A stretch of 64,000 nt of DNA from Bradyrhizobium sp. BTAi1 (GTDB lineage Bacteria; Pseudomonadota; Alphaproteobacteria; Rhizobiales; Xanthobacteraceae), in the NCBI RefSeq assembly GCF_000015165.1, contig NC_009485.1:1-64000 (forward strand), written 5' to 3'. Position 1 is the stretch's first letter; each line of letters starts with the position of its first letter. This document shows, piece by piece, positions 10,897 to 19,576 of this stretch. Made by a program: the position numbers and the translations under genes. Below the pieces are notes generated by a model, which was given only the letters and a program-made list of their open reading frames with translations, was not told where the DNA came from and did not search any database.

Positions 10897-11634
10897 ATGG
10901 CTATCAGCTTGAAGAAACTCTCGCCGGCGCTCTTCCCTTTGCTTCTTGGCCATGCGCCTGCGAGCGCGACCAGTCCAAGTTTCGATTGCTCGCGCGCAAA
11001 ATCGTCTGACGAAAAGCTGATCTGCGAAGATGACCATCTCGCCGAACTCGATCAGGCAGTCGCGATCGCGTTCAAGCAAGCGCTTACGGCAAAGAAGGCC
11101 GATGCTGCAGACGTAAAGACCAGCGCAAAGGAACGTCTCGACGACAGGCGCGCGTGTGGCGCGGAGCAAATTTGCATTCTTGATGCGCAGGTCAAAGCAA
11201 TCTCGTTGTTCGGAGAAATGGGATCGAATGTACCCGTCCCACCATGGATCGGCGAATATCGTCTGAACTATGCGAAAGTGCATCCCGCGGTGATGGACGA
11301 AAAGCTGCCGCAGATGCGCGGCCATTGCACGCGAACACAAATAGCCTCCATCACCGGACGCTTTGGTGAGACGCTAAAATTTCCTCTCTCCAAAGACGAC
11401 GAGGTAAGCGGAACGGCAGTCAAATACACAAACGATATCTACCAAATTTCCTACGGCTATGAGGAAGACGTCGCGCGCTCGCACATAGGCGACCAGGTGC
11501 TGCTCTGCCTTTCGTCGATTCCCAGAAATTGCCCGCCTGGCGATAATCGCGGACGAGAATATTCTGCGACCAACCTGACATCCCGGACTTCCTGGATCAT
11601 GCCGGACTCACAACATATGTGTGGGGGTCCGTAA
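10897..11634 (+). CDS. Secreted protein with N-terminal LprI-type domain
   Basis: A 245-residue protein with a signal peptide (hydrophobic stretch to about residue 24, ASA). An LprI/DUF1311 module follows (about 30-80: FDCSRAKSSDEKLICEDDHLAELD), with the paired cysteines common to that family. LprI domains include lysozyme inhibitors, but many members have no known role. The remaining 160 residues are unassigned and contain three more Cys pairs. Codon usage and base composition are visibly less GC-rich than in gyrB or murA (many AAA, AAT and TTT codons), which suggests acquisition by transfer. The neighbour on the opposite strand is a nucleotidyltransferase. Confidence 0.7.
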   Translation: MAISLKKLSPALFPLLLGHAPASATSPSFDCSRAKSSDEKLICEDDHLAELDQAVAIAFKQALTAKKADAADVKTSAKERLDDRRACGAEQICILDAQVKAISLFGEMGSNVPVPPWIGEYRLNYAKVHPAVMDEKLPQMRGHCTRTQIASITGRFGETLKFPLSKDDEVSGTAVKYTNDIYQISYGYEEDVARSHIGDQVLLCLSSIPRNCPPGDNRGREYSATNLTSRTSWIMPDSQHMCGGP

Positions 11635-11651
11635 CGTCTGTAGCTTGTCGC

Positions 11652-11984
11652 TCACGGCAGGATCACCGCATAATCCGCGACGCGCGCGAGCAGCCGCTCG
11701 TTGGCGTGAGACTTGAGTCGGATGTCGGTCGGAAGACCATGCTGGCGGCAAAGATCCTCGACGAGTTCGACGGCAGCGACCTCCTGCTCGGGCGGGATAT
11801 CGACAATGACATCAAAATCGCTGTCGAATGACAGGCGCTGCTGCGCGACCGATCCAAAGACGCTGAAGTGGCCGCCGCATCGCTGCGCGAATGCCTTCAG
11901 CTCAACCATGACGGCATCAGCCGCCCGCTGCCGCCGTGCGGTCTCCCGTGCCTTCCGTTCCGATACCGTGACGACTTCGATCAT
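11652..11984 (-). CDS. Orphan MNT-type nucleotidyltransferase domain protein
   Basis: A 110-residue protein of the pol-beta nucleotidyltransferase fold. The catalytic signature is intact: GS at residues 44-45, DxD at 54-56 (FGSVAQQRLSFDSDFDV), and a third acidic residue, probably D87 (LPTDIRL). I start at 11984 because GGGAG lies just upstream of that ATG; an in-frame extension to 12029 has none. Such minimal transferases often pair with HEPN proteins as toxin-antitoxin modules in which the transferase AMPylates the toxin. No HEPN-like gene is seen next to it, so its role is open. Confidence 0.75.
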   Translation of the reverse strand: MIEVVTVSERKARETARRQRAADAVMVELKAFAQRCGGHFSVFGSVAQQRLSFDSDFDVIVDIPPEQEVAAVELVEDLCRQHGLPTDIRLKSHANERLLARVADYAVILP

Positions 11985-12178
11985 GACAGCTCCCACCGTG
12001 AATATCAGCGTTCCTGCGGCCCAGGACAATGCCTCACCGGACGAGAGTTGAACTTCTGCCCCCTCAGCCGGAGCAGTGGCCTGCCTGTGCCTTTCGTGCT
12101 ATTTCCGTCGCCGATCCAGGTTCCCCTGGGGCCGGTCGTCCTCCTGCAAAGCCCCCTCTCCAAACGGACCTTTCGCGC

Positions 12179-13474
12179 ATGGCGCCCATTCAATACATCG
12201 TCGAGGGGGGTCACCGACTCAAGGGCGCGATCGAGCCGTCGGGCAACAAGAACGCGGCGCTGCCGATCATCGCCGCGGCACTCTTGACCGAGCATCCGGT
12301 GACGCTCGACAACGTGCCGCGCATCCGCGACACCGAGACGCTGGTCGAGCTGGTGCGCTCGGTCGGCGCGTCCGCCGAATGGCGCGGCCGCAACCGGCTC
12401 GCGATCCACGCCAAGGAGATCCGCGCCGCCGATCTCGATCCAGACCTGTGCGCCCGCATCCGGGCCTCGATCCTGCTGGCCGGGCCCCTGCTCGCCCGCT
12501 GCGGCGAAGTGGCGCTGCCGCCGCCCGGCGGCGACGTCATCGGGCGGCGCCGCCTCGACACGCATTTCCTGGCCTTCGAGCAGCTCGGCGCCACCGTCAC
12601 CGCGACCGACAAGATCGAGCTGCGCGCCTCCGGCCTGAAAGGCGCCGATGTCTTCCTCGACGAGCCCAGCGTCACCGCGACCGAGAACGCGCTGGTCGCG
12701 GCCGTCGCCGCGCACGGCACGACTTATTTGCGCAACGCGGCCTCCGAGCCGCATGTCCAGGACCTCGCGCATTTCCTGGTCGCGCTCGGCGCCAATATCG
12801 AGGGCATCGGCACCAACACCATGGTGATCCATGGCGCCAGCACGCTCGGCCAGGCGTCCTACGCGATCCAGCCCGATCACATCGAGGTCGGTTCGCTGAT
12901 CGGGCTCGCCGCGGTGACGCGCTCGCCGTTGCGCATCGTGCGCGCCGGCACCGAGCATCTGCGCTCGATCCGGATGGGCTTCGAGCGGCTCGGCATCGTC
13001 TGCGAGGTCGCCGGCGACGACCTCATCGTGCCCTCAGACCAGACCATGAAGATCAAGGACGATTTCGGCGGCCATGTGCCGAAGCTGGAGGACCAGCCCT
13101 GGCCGGCCTTCCCGGCCGACCTGATGTCGATCGCGATCGTTACCGCCACGCAATGCGAGGGCGTGATCCTGATGTTCGAGAAGATGTTCGAGTCGCGGAT
13201 GTTCTTCGTCGACAAGCTGATCTCGATGGGCGCGCGTATCGTGCTGTGCGACCCGCACCGCGCCATCGTGTCCGGCCCGAGCCGGCTGCGCGGCGCCCGC
13301 GTCGTCTCCCCCGACATCCGCGCCGGCATGGCCATGCTGCTGGCCGCGCTCTGCGCCGAAGGCACGTCCAAGATCGACAACGCCGACCAGATCGAGCGCG
13401 GCTACGAGCGCATCGACGAGCGGCTGAACGCGCTTGGCGCCAAGATCACCCGCGTGCCGGAGCGCGGGCGATGA
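12179..13474 (+). CDS. murA: UDP-GlcNAc 1-carboxyvinyltransferase (MurA family), Asp variant
   Basis: A 431-residue EPSP/MurA-fold enzyme. MurA transfers enolpyruvate from PEP to UDP-GlcNAc, the first committed peptidoglycan step. Substrate-binding EPSGNKNAALPI is present, as is the catalytic Asp region WPAFPADLMS. The active-site loop, normally PGGCAIGARP, reads PGGDVIGRRR. The catalytic Cys (Cys115 in E. coli) is therefore Asp119 here (codon at 12533-12535), and the Pro after the conserved Arg is also changed. Asp variants are known from other bacteria to be active and insensitive to fosfomycin. The neighbours are not cell-wall genes, so this may be a second MurA-like paralog. The upstream frame extension to 12029 is not needed. 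Confidence 0.85.
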   Translation: MAPIQYIVEGGHRLKGAIEPSGNKNAALPIIAAALLTEHPVTLDNVPRIRDTETLVELVRSVGASAEWRGRNRLAIHAKEIRAADLDPDLCARIRASILLAGPLLARCGEVALPPPGGDVIGRRRLDTHFLAFEQLGATVTATDKIELRASGLKGADVFLDEPSVTATENALVAAVAAHGTTYLRNAASEPHVQDLAHFLVALGANIEGIGTNTMVIHGASTLGQASYAIQPDHIEVGSLIGLAAVTRSPLRIVRAGTEHLRSIRMGFERLGIVCEVAGDDLIVPSDQTMKIKDDFGGHVPKLEDQPWPAFPADLMSIAIVTATQCEGVILMFEKMFESRMFFVDKLISMGARIVLCDPHRAIVSGPSRLRGARVVSPDIRAGMAMLLAALCAEGTSKIDNADQIERGYERIDERLNALGAKITRVPERGR

Positions 13475-13614
13475 AACGTTCGACGCCTCGTGTCTGCGCG
13501 GCATCATCGCGAGCGGAGAAACGAGGGGATCGACGGTAATTCGATCGCCGCAGGCGCGCGATGTACTATCGTGCGGATCGCAGCGACGACCACGGCTTGC
13601 GAGGCTCATGGCCC

Positions 13615-14094
13615 ATGACCATCAGCGAAATCACTCCCGATGTCGACCGTGCGCGCTGGCTTGCTGACGCGGACTTCGCCGATGCCTTCCGCATCACCGT
13701 CGAAGCCCCGGCGCTCGATGCCCGCATGGCGGCCGAGCGTATGCTCGGTCAGGCACCCGCGTGGATGGCCGCGCTCGTGAAGCTGCGCAATCTGCTGGTC
13801 CGCCCGTTCGGTCTGAAGACATCTGGCGCTGACGCGCAAAATCCGCGGCCGATGATCGGCATGTTTCCGGTCGTCGATGAAACGCCGCAACGGATTGTGC
13901 TCGGCTTCGACGACATGCATCTGGATTTTCGCGTCGTGATCGATGCCGCCTCTCATGGCAAGACGTCACAGGTGACCGCGACCACCCTGGTGCAGACCCA
14001 CAACGCGCTCGGCCGCATCTATCTCACCATCATCATGCCGTTTCACCGGCTGGTCGCAAAGACGATGCTCCGGCAAGTCGCAGCGTCCGCCTGA
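13615..14094 (+). CDS. DUF2867 family protein
   Basis: A 159-residue protein resembling the DUF2867 family, with the pattern FRITVEAPALDA, then IGMFPVVDETPQRIVLGFDDMHLDFRVVI, then a C-terminal LTIIMPFHRLVAKTMLRQV. No function is established for the family. I use the ATG at 13615 because the sequence before it lacks similarity; an alternative in-frame start lies at 13561. It follows murA by 140 bp on the same strand. Confidence 0.7.
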   Translation: MTISEITPDVDRARWLADADFADAFRITVEAPALDARMAAERMLGQAPAWMAALVKLRNLLVRPFGLKTSGADAQNPRPMIGMFPVVDETPQRIVLGFDDMHLDFRVVIDAASHGKTSQVTATTLVQTHNALGRIYLTIIMPFHRLVAKTMLRQVAASA

Positions 14095-14250
14095 TCCCGC
14101 AGCCCCCCTCGCAAGGCGCCAGCAAACCAATCGCGAGGTCCGCGGCTGCCACAGCCTGGATTGCATCTCTGCGCACTGAACGCCAACACGAGCTCGACCA
14201 ACGGGCTCGTGGGTTTCTTGCGCAATTCGGCCGGGACTGACGCCGCGACA

Positions 14251-14688
14251 TCAGGCCGATCGGAGTCGCCGCTGATGCGACCAGCCTTGCCCTGCGACAG
14301 CATCGAACCCTATCGCCTCCCAGAAGCGTGCAGCGTCATCGCTGCCCGCGTGGACGGTCACGATCTCGATCTCTCCGGCTGGCGCGCGCAGCAGATCTGC
14401 CACGATGGTCCGTGCCACGCGACGGCGCCTGAAGTCCCTGTGCACGTAAAGCCGCCGCATGCGCCAGGCCGGCTGCGTGGACGGCACCGGCTCGTCGGTG
14501 ATCGCGCCTATGCCGGCGAGCACGCCATCGACATGGGCTGCGATCACGCGGTGGAACATCGACGGTGCCTCGGCGAACTCGGCCGACAGCCGGGTCATGT
14601 TGGCATGACCGCCGGCTCTCGCGTCCAGCTCGAGCTGATGAAAATCGATTGGCAACTGATCGTCGACGGGCTCAAGAACGATCGTCAT
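14251..14688 (-). CDS. GNAT family N-acetyltransferase
   Basis: A 145-residue GCN5-related acetyltransferase that probably transfers acetyl from acetyl-CoA to an unknown amine. The acetyl-CoA site is recognisable in MRRLYVHRDFRRRRVARTIVADLL (motif A, RRxxVA in place of the usual QGxGIG). Motif B is AARFWEAIGFD. The substrate cannot be inferred. It is a single gene facing away from the dispersed repeat. Confidence 0.8.
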   Translation of the reverse strand: MTIVLEPVDDQLPIDFHQLELDARAGGHANMTRLSAEFAEAPSMFHRVIAAHVDGVLAGIGAITDEPVPSTQPAWRMRRLYVHRDFRRRRVARTIVADLLRAPAGEIEIVTVHAGSDDAARFWEAIGFDAVAGQGWSHQRRLRSA

Positions 14689-14984
14689 GGTCAGCGAACT
14701 TCCCTATCACGCCAAGGTATCCCGCCAACATGTCGCGCCAAGGGATGTGGCAGCGAACCTTCGCGAAAGATCGATCGCATGCCGTCTTTGCGACTCACCT
14801 CGCGCTTCTGTTGACGTTTCGTGAGCAAGATCGCTTCAACGTTACGGCGGATCGGCCGAACAAGCGAGACCCAGCTCGCTGAAACACTCAATTCGATAGC
14901 CAACCCAATGACCTGCTTCAAGCCATCTGGTTTGCCGAAATTTTCCGCTTGCGTTATTTCCGAAAATCGGAAAGACTGCCGCCA
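14689..14984. other. Gap without a supported gene
   Basis: About 300 bp between the GNAT gene and the dispersed repeat. Short open frames exist on both strands, but none has a ribosome binding site together with recognisable similarity. I see no RNA gene. Confidence 0.4.
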
Positions 14985-15435
14985 TCCCGTCCTCATGAGA
15001 GGGACGCTTCGCGATCGTCACGGACCGTAGAGGGCGGGGATGCGATGGATGCGGCGGCTCACAGCGCGCACGAGGGAAGCAACCCGAGACCGGCGCGTGG
15101 ACGAATGAGCGACCGCATACGGCGAAATCGTATGGTCCTGGCCTCCCGACGCTGAGGTCAAGCCGGCGGGCGATCCGCTGGCGACGGTGGCCAACAAGCA
15201 CGGCGCACCGGGGAGAGTACGTATAAGCCGTTCCAACCATTGCGCAGGGAAGGCCGGATGTGCGGCCGACCTGTGGTGACTGCCGCCTGCTACTTCTTTT
15301 GCAGGCGGGCCATGGGTGTGGTCAAGCACCCAGCCTTCCCTGCGCCCTCTCATCTCCGAGGGCCACTGGCCAGGCAGAGCTCGGGCGCGAAAGGCGCCGC
15401 GAGATCGCGCTGTCACGAACGCGAAGATGTTTGAG
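14985..15435 (+). repeat. Dispersed Bradyrhizobium repeat element (about 450 bp)
   Basis: I recognise this stretch from memory as one copy of a repeat scattered through Bradyrhizobium genomes. It runs from CCTCATGAGAGGGACGCTTC, through AATCGTATGGTCCTGGC and GGGGAGAGTACGTATAAGCC, to GCGCCGCGAGATCGCG. A pair of 13-bp inverted repeats lies inside it (15242-15254 and 15333-15345). It has no intact reading frame, although related copies are often mis-annotated as small hypothetical proteins. Boundaries are approximate. Confidence 0.65.
15242..15345. repeat. 13-bp inverted repeats inside the dispersed element
   Basis: GCGCAGGGAAGGC (15242-15254) and its exact reverse complement (15333-15345) are separated by 78 bp. 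Similarity continues a few bases inward (CCGGATG against CTGGGTG). The arrangement could form a long-loop stem or mark the termini of a small mobile unit. Confidence 0.8.
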
Positions 15436-15546
15436 CCTATGATCGCGAATTGTTGCGCGGAACTGCGCTCACGCGCCGCACGTCTCCGAACCGGAACATA
15501 CGTCCTTGATGTGCAGGACGTCACGAGGGCTGCTATAGCCGCCCTC

Positions 15547-16929
15547 ATGACCACCGCAATTGGAACCGACCACGCGCCTCCGGCGGCGCCCGCACCGTCT
15601 TTCGCGCTCGAACTCTGGGACACGATGCGCCTCGCCGCGCCGATGGCGCTGACGCAACTGTCGCAGATCGCGATGATGTCGACCGACCTCGCCTTCATCG
15701 GCCGGCTCGGCGGCGACGCCGTCGCGGCGGCGGCCTTGGCGGGCACGGTCTATTTCGTCGGCTCGACCTTCGGCATGGGACTGATGTCGGCGGTGGCGCC
15801 GCTCGCCGCCCAGGCCTACGGCGCATCCGACGCCGGCCTGGTGCGGCGCGCGTTGCGGGTCGGCCTGTGGGCCGGCCTTTTCATCGCACTGCCGATCATG
15901 CTGATCGCGCTGAACGGCGAGGCCATCCTGCTCGCGCTGGGACAGGCCCCGGGCGTGGCCCATCTCGCGCAGAATTATCTCGCCGGGCTCGCCTGGGGCA
16001 TTGCGCCGATGCTGTGGTTCCTGGCGCTGCGCAGCTTCATGGGCGCGGTCAACCGCCCCGAGCCGGTGCTGTGGATCACGCTGGCCGCGATTCCGCTCAA
16101 CGCGTTGCTGGTCTATCCGCTGCTCTACGGCCAGTGGGGCTTTCCGCAGCTCGGCCTGACCGGCGTCGGTCTGGCCACATCGACTGTCAATCTGGGAACG
16201 TTTCTCGCCGGCCTGTGGTTCGCAACGTGTCGTGCGCCGTTCCGCGACTATCACGTGCTGGCACGGTTGCAGCGGATCGACTGGCGGCTGATGCGCCAGC
16301 TCCTCGTCATCGGCGCGCCGATCTCGCTGTCGTTCCTGCTCGAATATGGCCTGTTCTCCGCGGCCGCGATCCTGATGGGACTGATCAGCACGGCCGCGCT
16401 GGCCGCGCATCAGATCGCGCTGCAGATCACGGCGATCCTGTTCATGGTGCCGTTCGGCATCAGCATGGCCGCGACCGTCCGCGTCGGCCATGCCACGGGA
16501 CGCAACGACGCGATCGGGGTTCGGCGCGCCGGGCTGATGGCGATGCTGCTCGGCGTTTCGCTTGCCGTGCTGTTCACCGTCGGAATCATCCTGGCGCGGT
16601 ACGACATCGTGCAGCTGTTCCTCGGCTCCGGCCTCGCCGATGCAGAGGCGACCGCGGCGCTGGCGGCCACCTTGCTGCTGGTCGGCACGACCTTCTTCAT
16701 CACCGATGCACTGCAGACCATCGCGGTGGGCGCCTTGCGCGGCATCAAGGACACGCGCGTGCCGCTGCTGCTCGCCGTGCTCGGCTACTGGCTGATCGGC
16801 TTTCCCGCCTCCTATGTGCTCGGTCTGCGGACCGCGCTGGGCGCGACCGGGATCTGGATCGGGTTATCGCTCGGCACCGCGATCTACGCGGCCCTGCTGG
16901 TCATGCGCTTCCTGCGGCTGTCGCGATGA
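15547..16929 (+). CDS. MATE family efflux transporter
   Basis: A 460-residue multidrug and toxin extrusion protein of the NorM/DinF class with about 12 transmembrane segments in two similar halves. The first half starts LAAPMALTQLSQIAMMSTDLAFIGRLGG. The second starts QLLVIGAPISLSFLLEYGLFSAAAILMG. These transporters exchange cations for drugs or metabolites across the inner membrane; the substrate cannot be predicted. I choose the ATG at 15547 because the sequence before it overlaps the dispersed repeat. GCTATAG lies just upstream, but I find no well-placed -35. Confidence 0.88.
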   Translation: MTTAIGTDHAPPAAPAPSFALELWDTMRLAAPMALTQLSQIAMMSTDLAFIGRLGGDAVAAAALAGTVYFVGSTFGMGLMSAVAPLAAQAYGASDAGLVRRALRVGLWAGLFIALPIMLIALNGEAILLALGQAPGVAHLAQNYLAGLAWGIAPMLWFLALRSFMGAVNRPEPVLWITLAAIPLNALLVYPLLYGQWGFPQLGLTGVGLATSTVNLGTFLAGLWFATCRAPFRDYHVLARLQRIDWRLMRQLLVIGAPISLSFLLEYGLFSAAAILMGLISTAALAAHQIALQITAILFMVPFGISMAATVRVGHATGRNDAIGVRRAGLMAMLLGVSLAVLFTVGIILARYDIVQLFLGSGLADAEATAALAATLLLVGTTFFITDALQTIAVGALRGIKDTRVPLLLAVLGYWLIGFPASYVLGLRTALGATGIWIGLSLGTAIYAALLVMRFLRLSR

Positions 16930-16934
16930 CGCCG

Positions 16935-18077
16935 TCACGCGCCGGCCGTGTCGGACGTCTGCTCCGGCTGCGGCCGATGCGGCTTGCCCGTCGACGCGCC
17001 GGCCCATTCGGCGACGACGCGCTCGAGGTCGATCAAGTTCTGCCGCATCTGATCGAGCGAGAAGCCGAGCGCGAAGAAGCGCTCCGCCGCGTCGCCCGGC
17101 AGGCCGCGCGTCAGGCCGTCGCTGCGCACCGCGGCGACCGCCTCGGCATAGGCCTTGAGGGCGACATGAACCGGCCAGATCGCCGGCGGGCCGGAACCAT
17201 TGCGGATGGCGCCGGCGCAGCCCCGCAGATAGCTGGCAATGGCGTCGCTGACGCGCGTCACCGGACCCGACAGCCGCGCCTGCAGCTCCGAGGGCAGCGG
17301 CACCACGCTGGCGCGACCGATCATCACGACGTCATGGCGCAGCCTGAGGATCGTACGCAGCAGCGGCCCCGTATCGGCGCCCGAGGACAGCCGCGCCGCG
17401 CGCTCGCGCTCGGCCTCGGCGCCGGTCGCGTTCAGCTCGGTCAGCGCCGCGCCGATGCCGTCCTGGATCAGGTGCAGCGCGTCGTTGTCACGGCCGCGCG
17501 ACAGGCCGGCAAGCAATTCGGCCAGCGCCGCGGCGATCAGCTCGAGCAGCCGCCCCGCCGCGCTGCGCATCTGCACATGGGCGCGCGACGGAAGCACGAT
17601 GAACGAGACGGCGAGTCCCGTGAGCGCGCCGACCGCGACCTCGAACACGCGGTCGATCGCCGAGCCCAGGGGATCGAGATGGCCCATGGTCGGCACCAGC
17701 AGCACAATCACCGCCGTCACCGTCGCGGCGTTGAGGCTGGGATTGATCGCGGCGATGAAGGCGAGCGGCGTCACCGCCAGGATCAGCATGCCGAGCAGTT
17801 GCAGCTCGCCCGAATGCGGGATGAAGACCGTGATGGCGCCGCCATAGATCGCCCCGCCGATGGTGCCGAACATGTAGTCGCGCGTCGCCTTCAGCGAACG
17901 CCCGACGCTGCCTTGCGTCACGATCAGCGAGGTCAGCACCGCCCACAGCGGCAGCTTGAGCTGAAATGCGGTCGCGATCGCGAAGGCCAGCGTCGCCGCC
18001 ACCGTGCCGCGCACGGCCAGCGACATCGGCGCCTTGCGGGCGCGGACCCGCCCGAACAGCTCCTTGAACGACGCCAT
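16935..18077 (-). CDS. FUSC family / aromatic-acid exporter-like membrane protein
   Basis: A 380-residue protein. The N-terminal half has about six transmembrane segments (LAVRGTVAATLAFAIATAF, LPLWAVLTSLIVTQGSVGRS, then LGMLILAVTPLAFIAAINPS). The GxSLKATRDYMFGTIGGAIYGG loop is typical of FUSC/YccS-type proteins. The C-terminal half is soluble and helical. Such proteins are half-size relatives of AaeB and are thought to export aromatic acids or related compounds. It is convergent with the MATE gene, with 5 bp between the stops. Confidence 0.8.
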   Translation of the reverse strand: MASFKELFGRVRARKAPMSLAVRGTVAATLAFAIATAFQLKLPLWAVLTSLIVTQGSVGRSLKATRDYMFGTIGGAIYGGAITVFIPHSGELQLLGMLILAVTPLAFIAAINPSLNAATVTAVIVLLVPTMGHLDPLGSAIDRVFEVAVGALTGLAVSFIVLPSRAHVQMRSAAGRLLELIAAALAELLAGLSRGRDNDALHLIQDGIGAALTELNATGAEAERERAARLSSGADTGPLLRTILRLRHDVVMIGRASVVPLPSELQARLSGPVTRVSDAIASYLRGCAGAIRNGSGPPAIWPVHVALKAYAEAVAAVRSDGLTRGLPGDAAERFFALGFSLDQMRQNLIDLERVVAEWAGASTGKPHRPQPEQTSDTAGA

Positions 18078-18197
18078 CGCTCACTCACCTCGCAAGGACC
18101 GGCGCGGTCCGGACATAGCAGCTTCCCACCCGATCCGAGCGGCTTGAAACGCAGAATCAGCTTGCCTACGCTGTTTCCAACGAACCGAGGAAACACG

Positions 18198-19568
18198 ATG
18201 GCCCAGGAAACCGCAACGCTCGCCGCCTATGTCGCCGACCTGAAATATGACGATATCCCGCCCGAGGTACTCGACCGCGCCAAGGTGCTGACCCTGGACT
18301 TTCTCGGCAGCGCCATCCGTGCCCGGCGCGAGGCGGAATCCACCCCATCCGTGGTGAAGATGCTGGCGGCACTCAAGCTGGATTCGGCCGGCGAGGCGAC
18401 CGTGTTCGGCGATTCCAGGACGTGGACGCCGGCGGTGGCGGCGCTGCTGAACGGCACGATGGGCCATTCGCTCGATTTCGACGATACCCACGCCGACTCG
18501 TCGCTGCATCCCAGCGCCCCGGTGGTGCCGGCCGCCTTCGCCGTCGGCGAAATGGTCGGCGCGTCGGGCCGCGAAGTGCTGACCGCGATCGTCGCCGGCT
18601 ATGAAGTGTGCTGCCGGCTCGGCAATGCGCTCGATCCAACCTCGCATTATGCCCGCGGGTTTCACCCGACTGCGACGGCAGGCACCTATGGCGCAGCCGC
18701 GGCCGCCGGCAAGCTGTTCGGCCTGTCCGAGCAGCAGCTGATCTACGCGTTCGGCGTGTCCGGCAGCCAGGCGGCCGGCTCGCTGCAATTCCTGGTCAAC
18801 GGCGCCTGGAACAAGCGCTACCAGGTCGGGGCGTCGGCGATGAACGGCGTGATCGCGGCGACCTTGGCCAAGAACGATTTCGTCGGCGCGATCGAATCCG
18901 TCGAGGGCAAGCACGGCCTGCTGGTCGGCTACACCGACACGCCGCACCGGGAGAAAGCGGTCGCCGGCCTCGGCACGACCTATGAGACGATGAAGATCGG
19001 CGTGAAGCCGTATCCGAGCTGCCGCTATACGCATGCCGCGATCGACGCCATCATCGCACTGCGCCGCGAGCACAATCTGACCCCGGACCAGGTCAAGCGC
19101 GTCGAGATCGGTCTGCACCGCAACGGCATCACCTTGACCGGCGATGCCGCGACCAAGCGCCACCCGACCTCGATCGTCGGCGGCCAGTTCTCGATGTTCT
19201 TCACCGGCGCGCTGGCGCTCGACCAGGGCCGCTTCGGCTGGGACGACTACACGCGGCTCGGCGATGCTGCGATCAACAACCTCGCGAACAAGTTCGACGT
19301 CGTGCAGGACGACAAATTGGAGATCGGCCGCAGCCATCCGTTCGGCGCGCGCGTCACCATCACCACCGAGGATGGCGTGCACGAGCGGCTGCATGACGAT
19401 CCGTCGGGCGAGCCGACCTCGTTCCCCTCGGCGCAGGCCATGAGCGACAAGTTCATCACCTTGGCGCGGCCGGTGCTGAGCAGCCGGGCGCAGCATTTTG
19501 CCGACGCGATCCTGGGGCTGGAGCGGTTCGATCGTGTGGCGCAGGCCACCGCGTTGGGGAGAGCATAG
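18198..19568 (+). CDS. MmgE/PrpD family protein
   Basis: A 456-residue member of the 2-methylcitrate dehydratase (PrpD)/MmgE/cis-aconitate decarboxylase fold. The signature HSLDFDDTHADSSLHPSAPVVPAA is present near residues 94-115, and the substrate-pocket region KPYPSCRYTHAAIDA near 270. No propionate (prp) genes are nearby, so the substrate is uncertain. The frame stays open for 2.3 kb upstream, but that part is antisense to the FUSC gene and MATE. The ATG at 18198, with CGAGG upstream, is the natural start. Confidence 0.88.
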   Translation: MAQETATLAAYVADLKYDDIPPEVLDRAKVLTLDFLGSAIRARREAESTPSVVKMLAALKLDSAGEATVFGDSRTWTPAVAALLNGTMGHSLDFDDTHADSSLHPSAPVVPAAFAVGEMVGASGREVLTAIVAGYEVCCRLGNALDPTSHYARGFHPTATAGTYGAAAAAGKLFGLSEQQLIYAFGVSGSQAAGSLQFLVNGAWNKRYQVGASAMNGVIAATLAKNDFVGAIESVEGKHGLLVGYTDTPHREKAVAGLGTTYETMKIGVKPYPSCRYTHAAIDAIIALRREHNLTPDQVKRVEIGLHRNGITLTGDAATKRHPTSIVGGQFSMFFTGALALDQGRFGWDDYTRLGDAAINNLANKFDVVQDDKLEIGRSHPFGARVTITTEDGVHERLHDDPSGEPTSFPSAQAMSDKFITLARPVLSSRAQHFADAILGLERFDRVAQATALGRA

Positions 19569-19576
19569 CGCATGCA

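Noticed and set aside
14691..15240. Minus-strand small frames between the GNAT gene and the dispersed repeat
   Set aside because: No ribosome binding sites and no recognisable domain; partly inside the repeat.
15867..18197. Long in-frame extension upstream of the MmgE/PrpD start
   Set aside because: It is antisense to the FUSC gene and out-of-frame over MATE; family similarity begins only at 18198.
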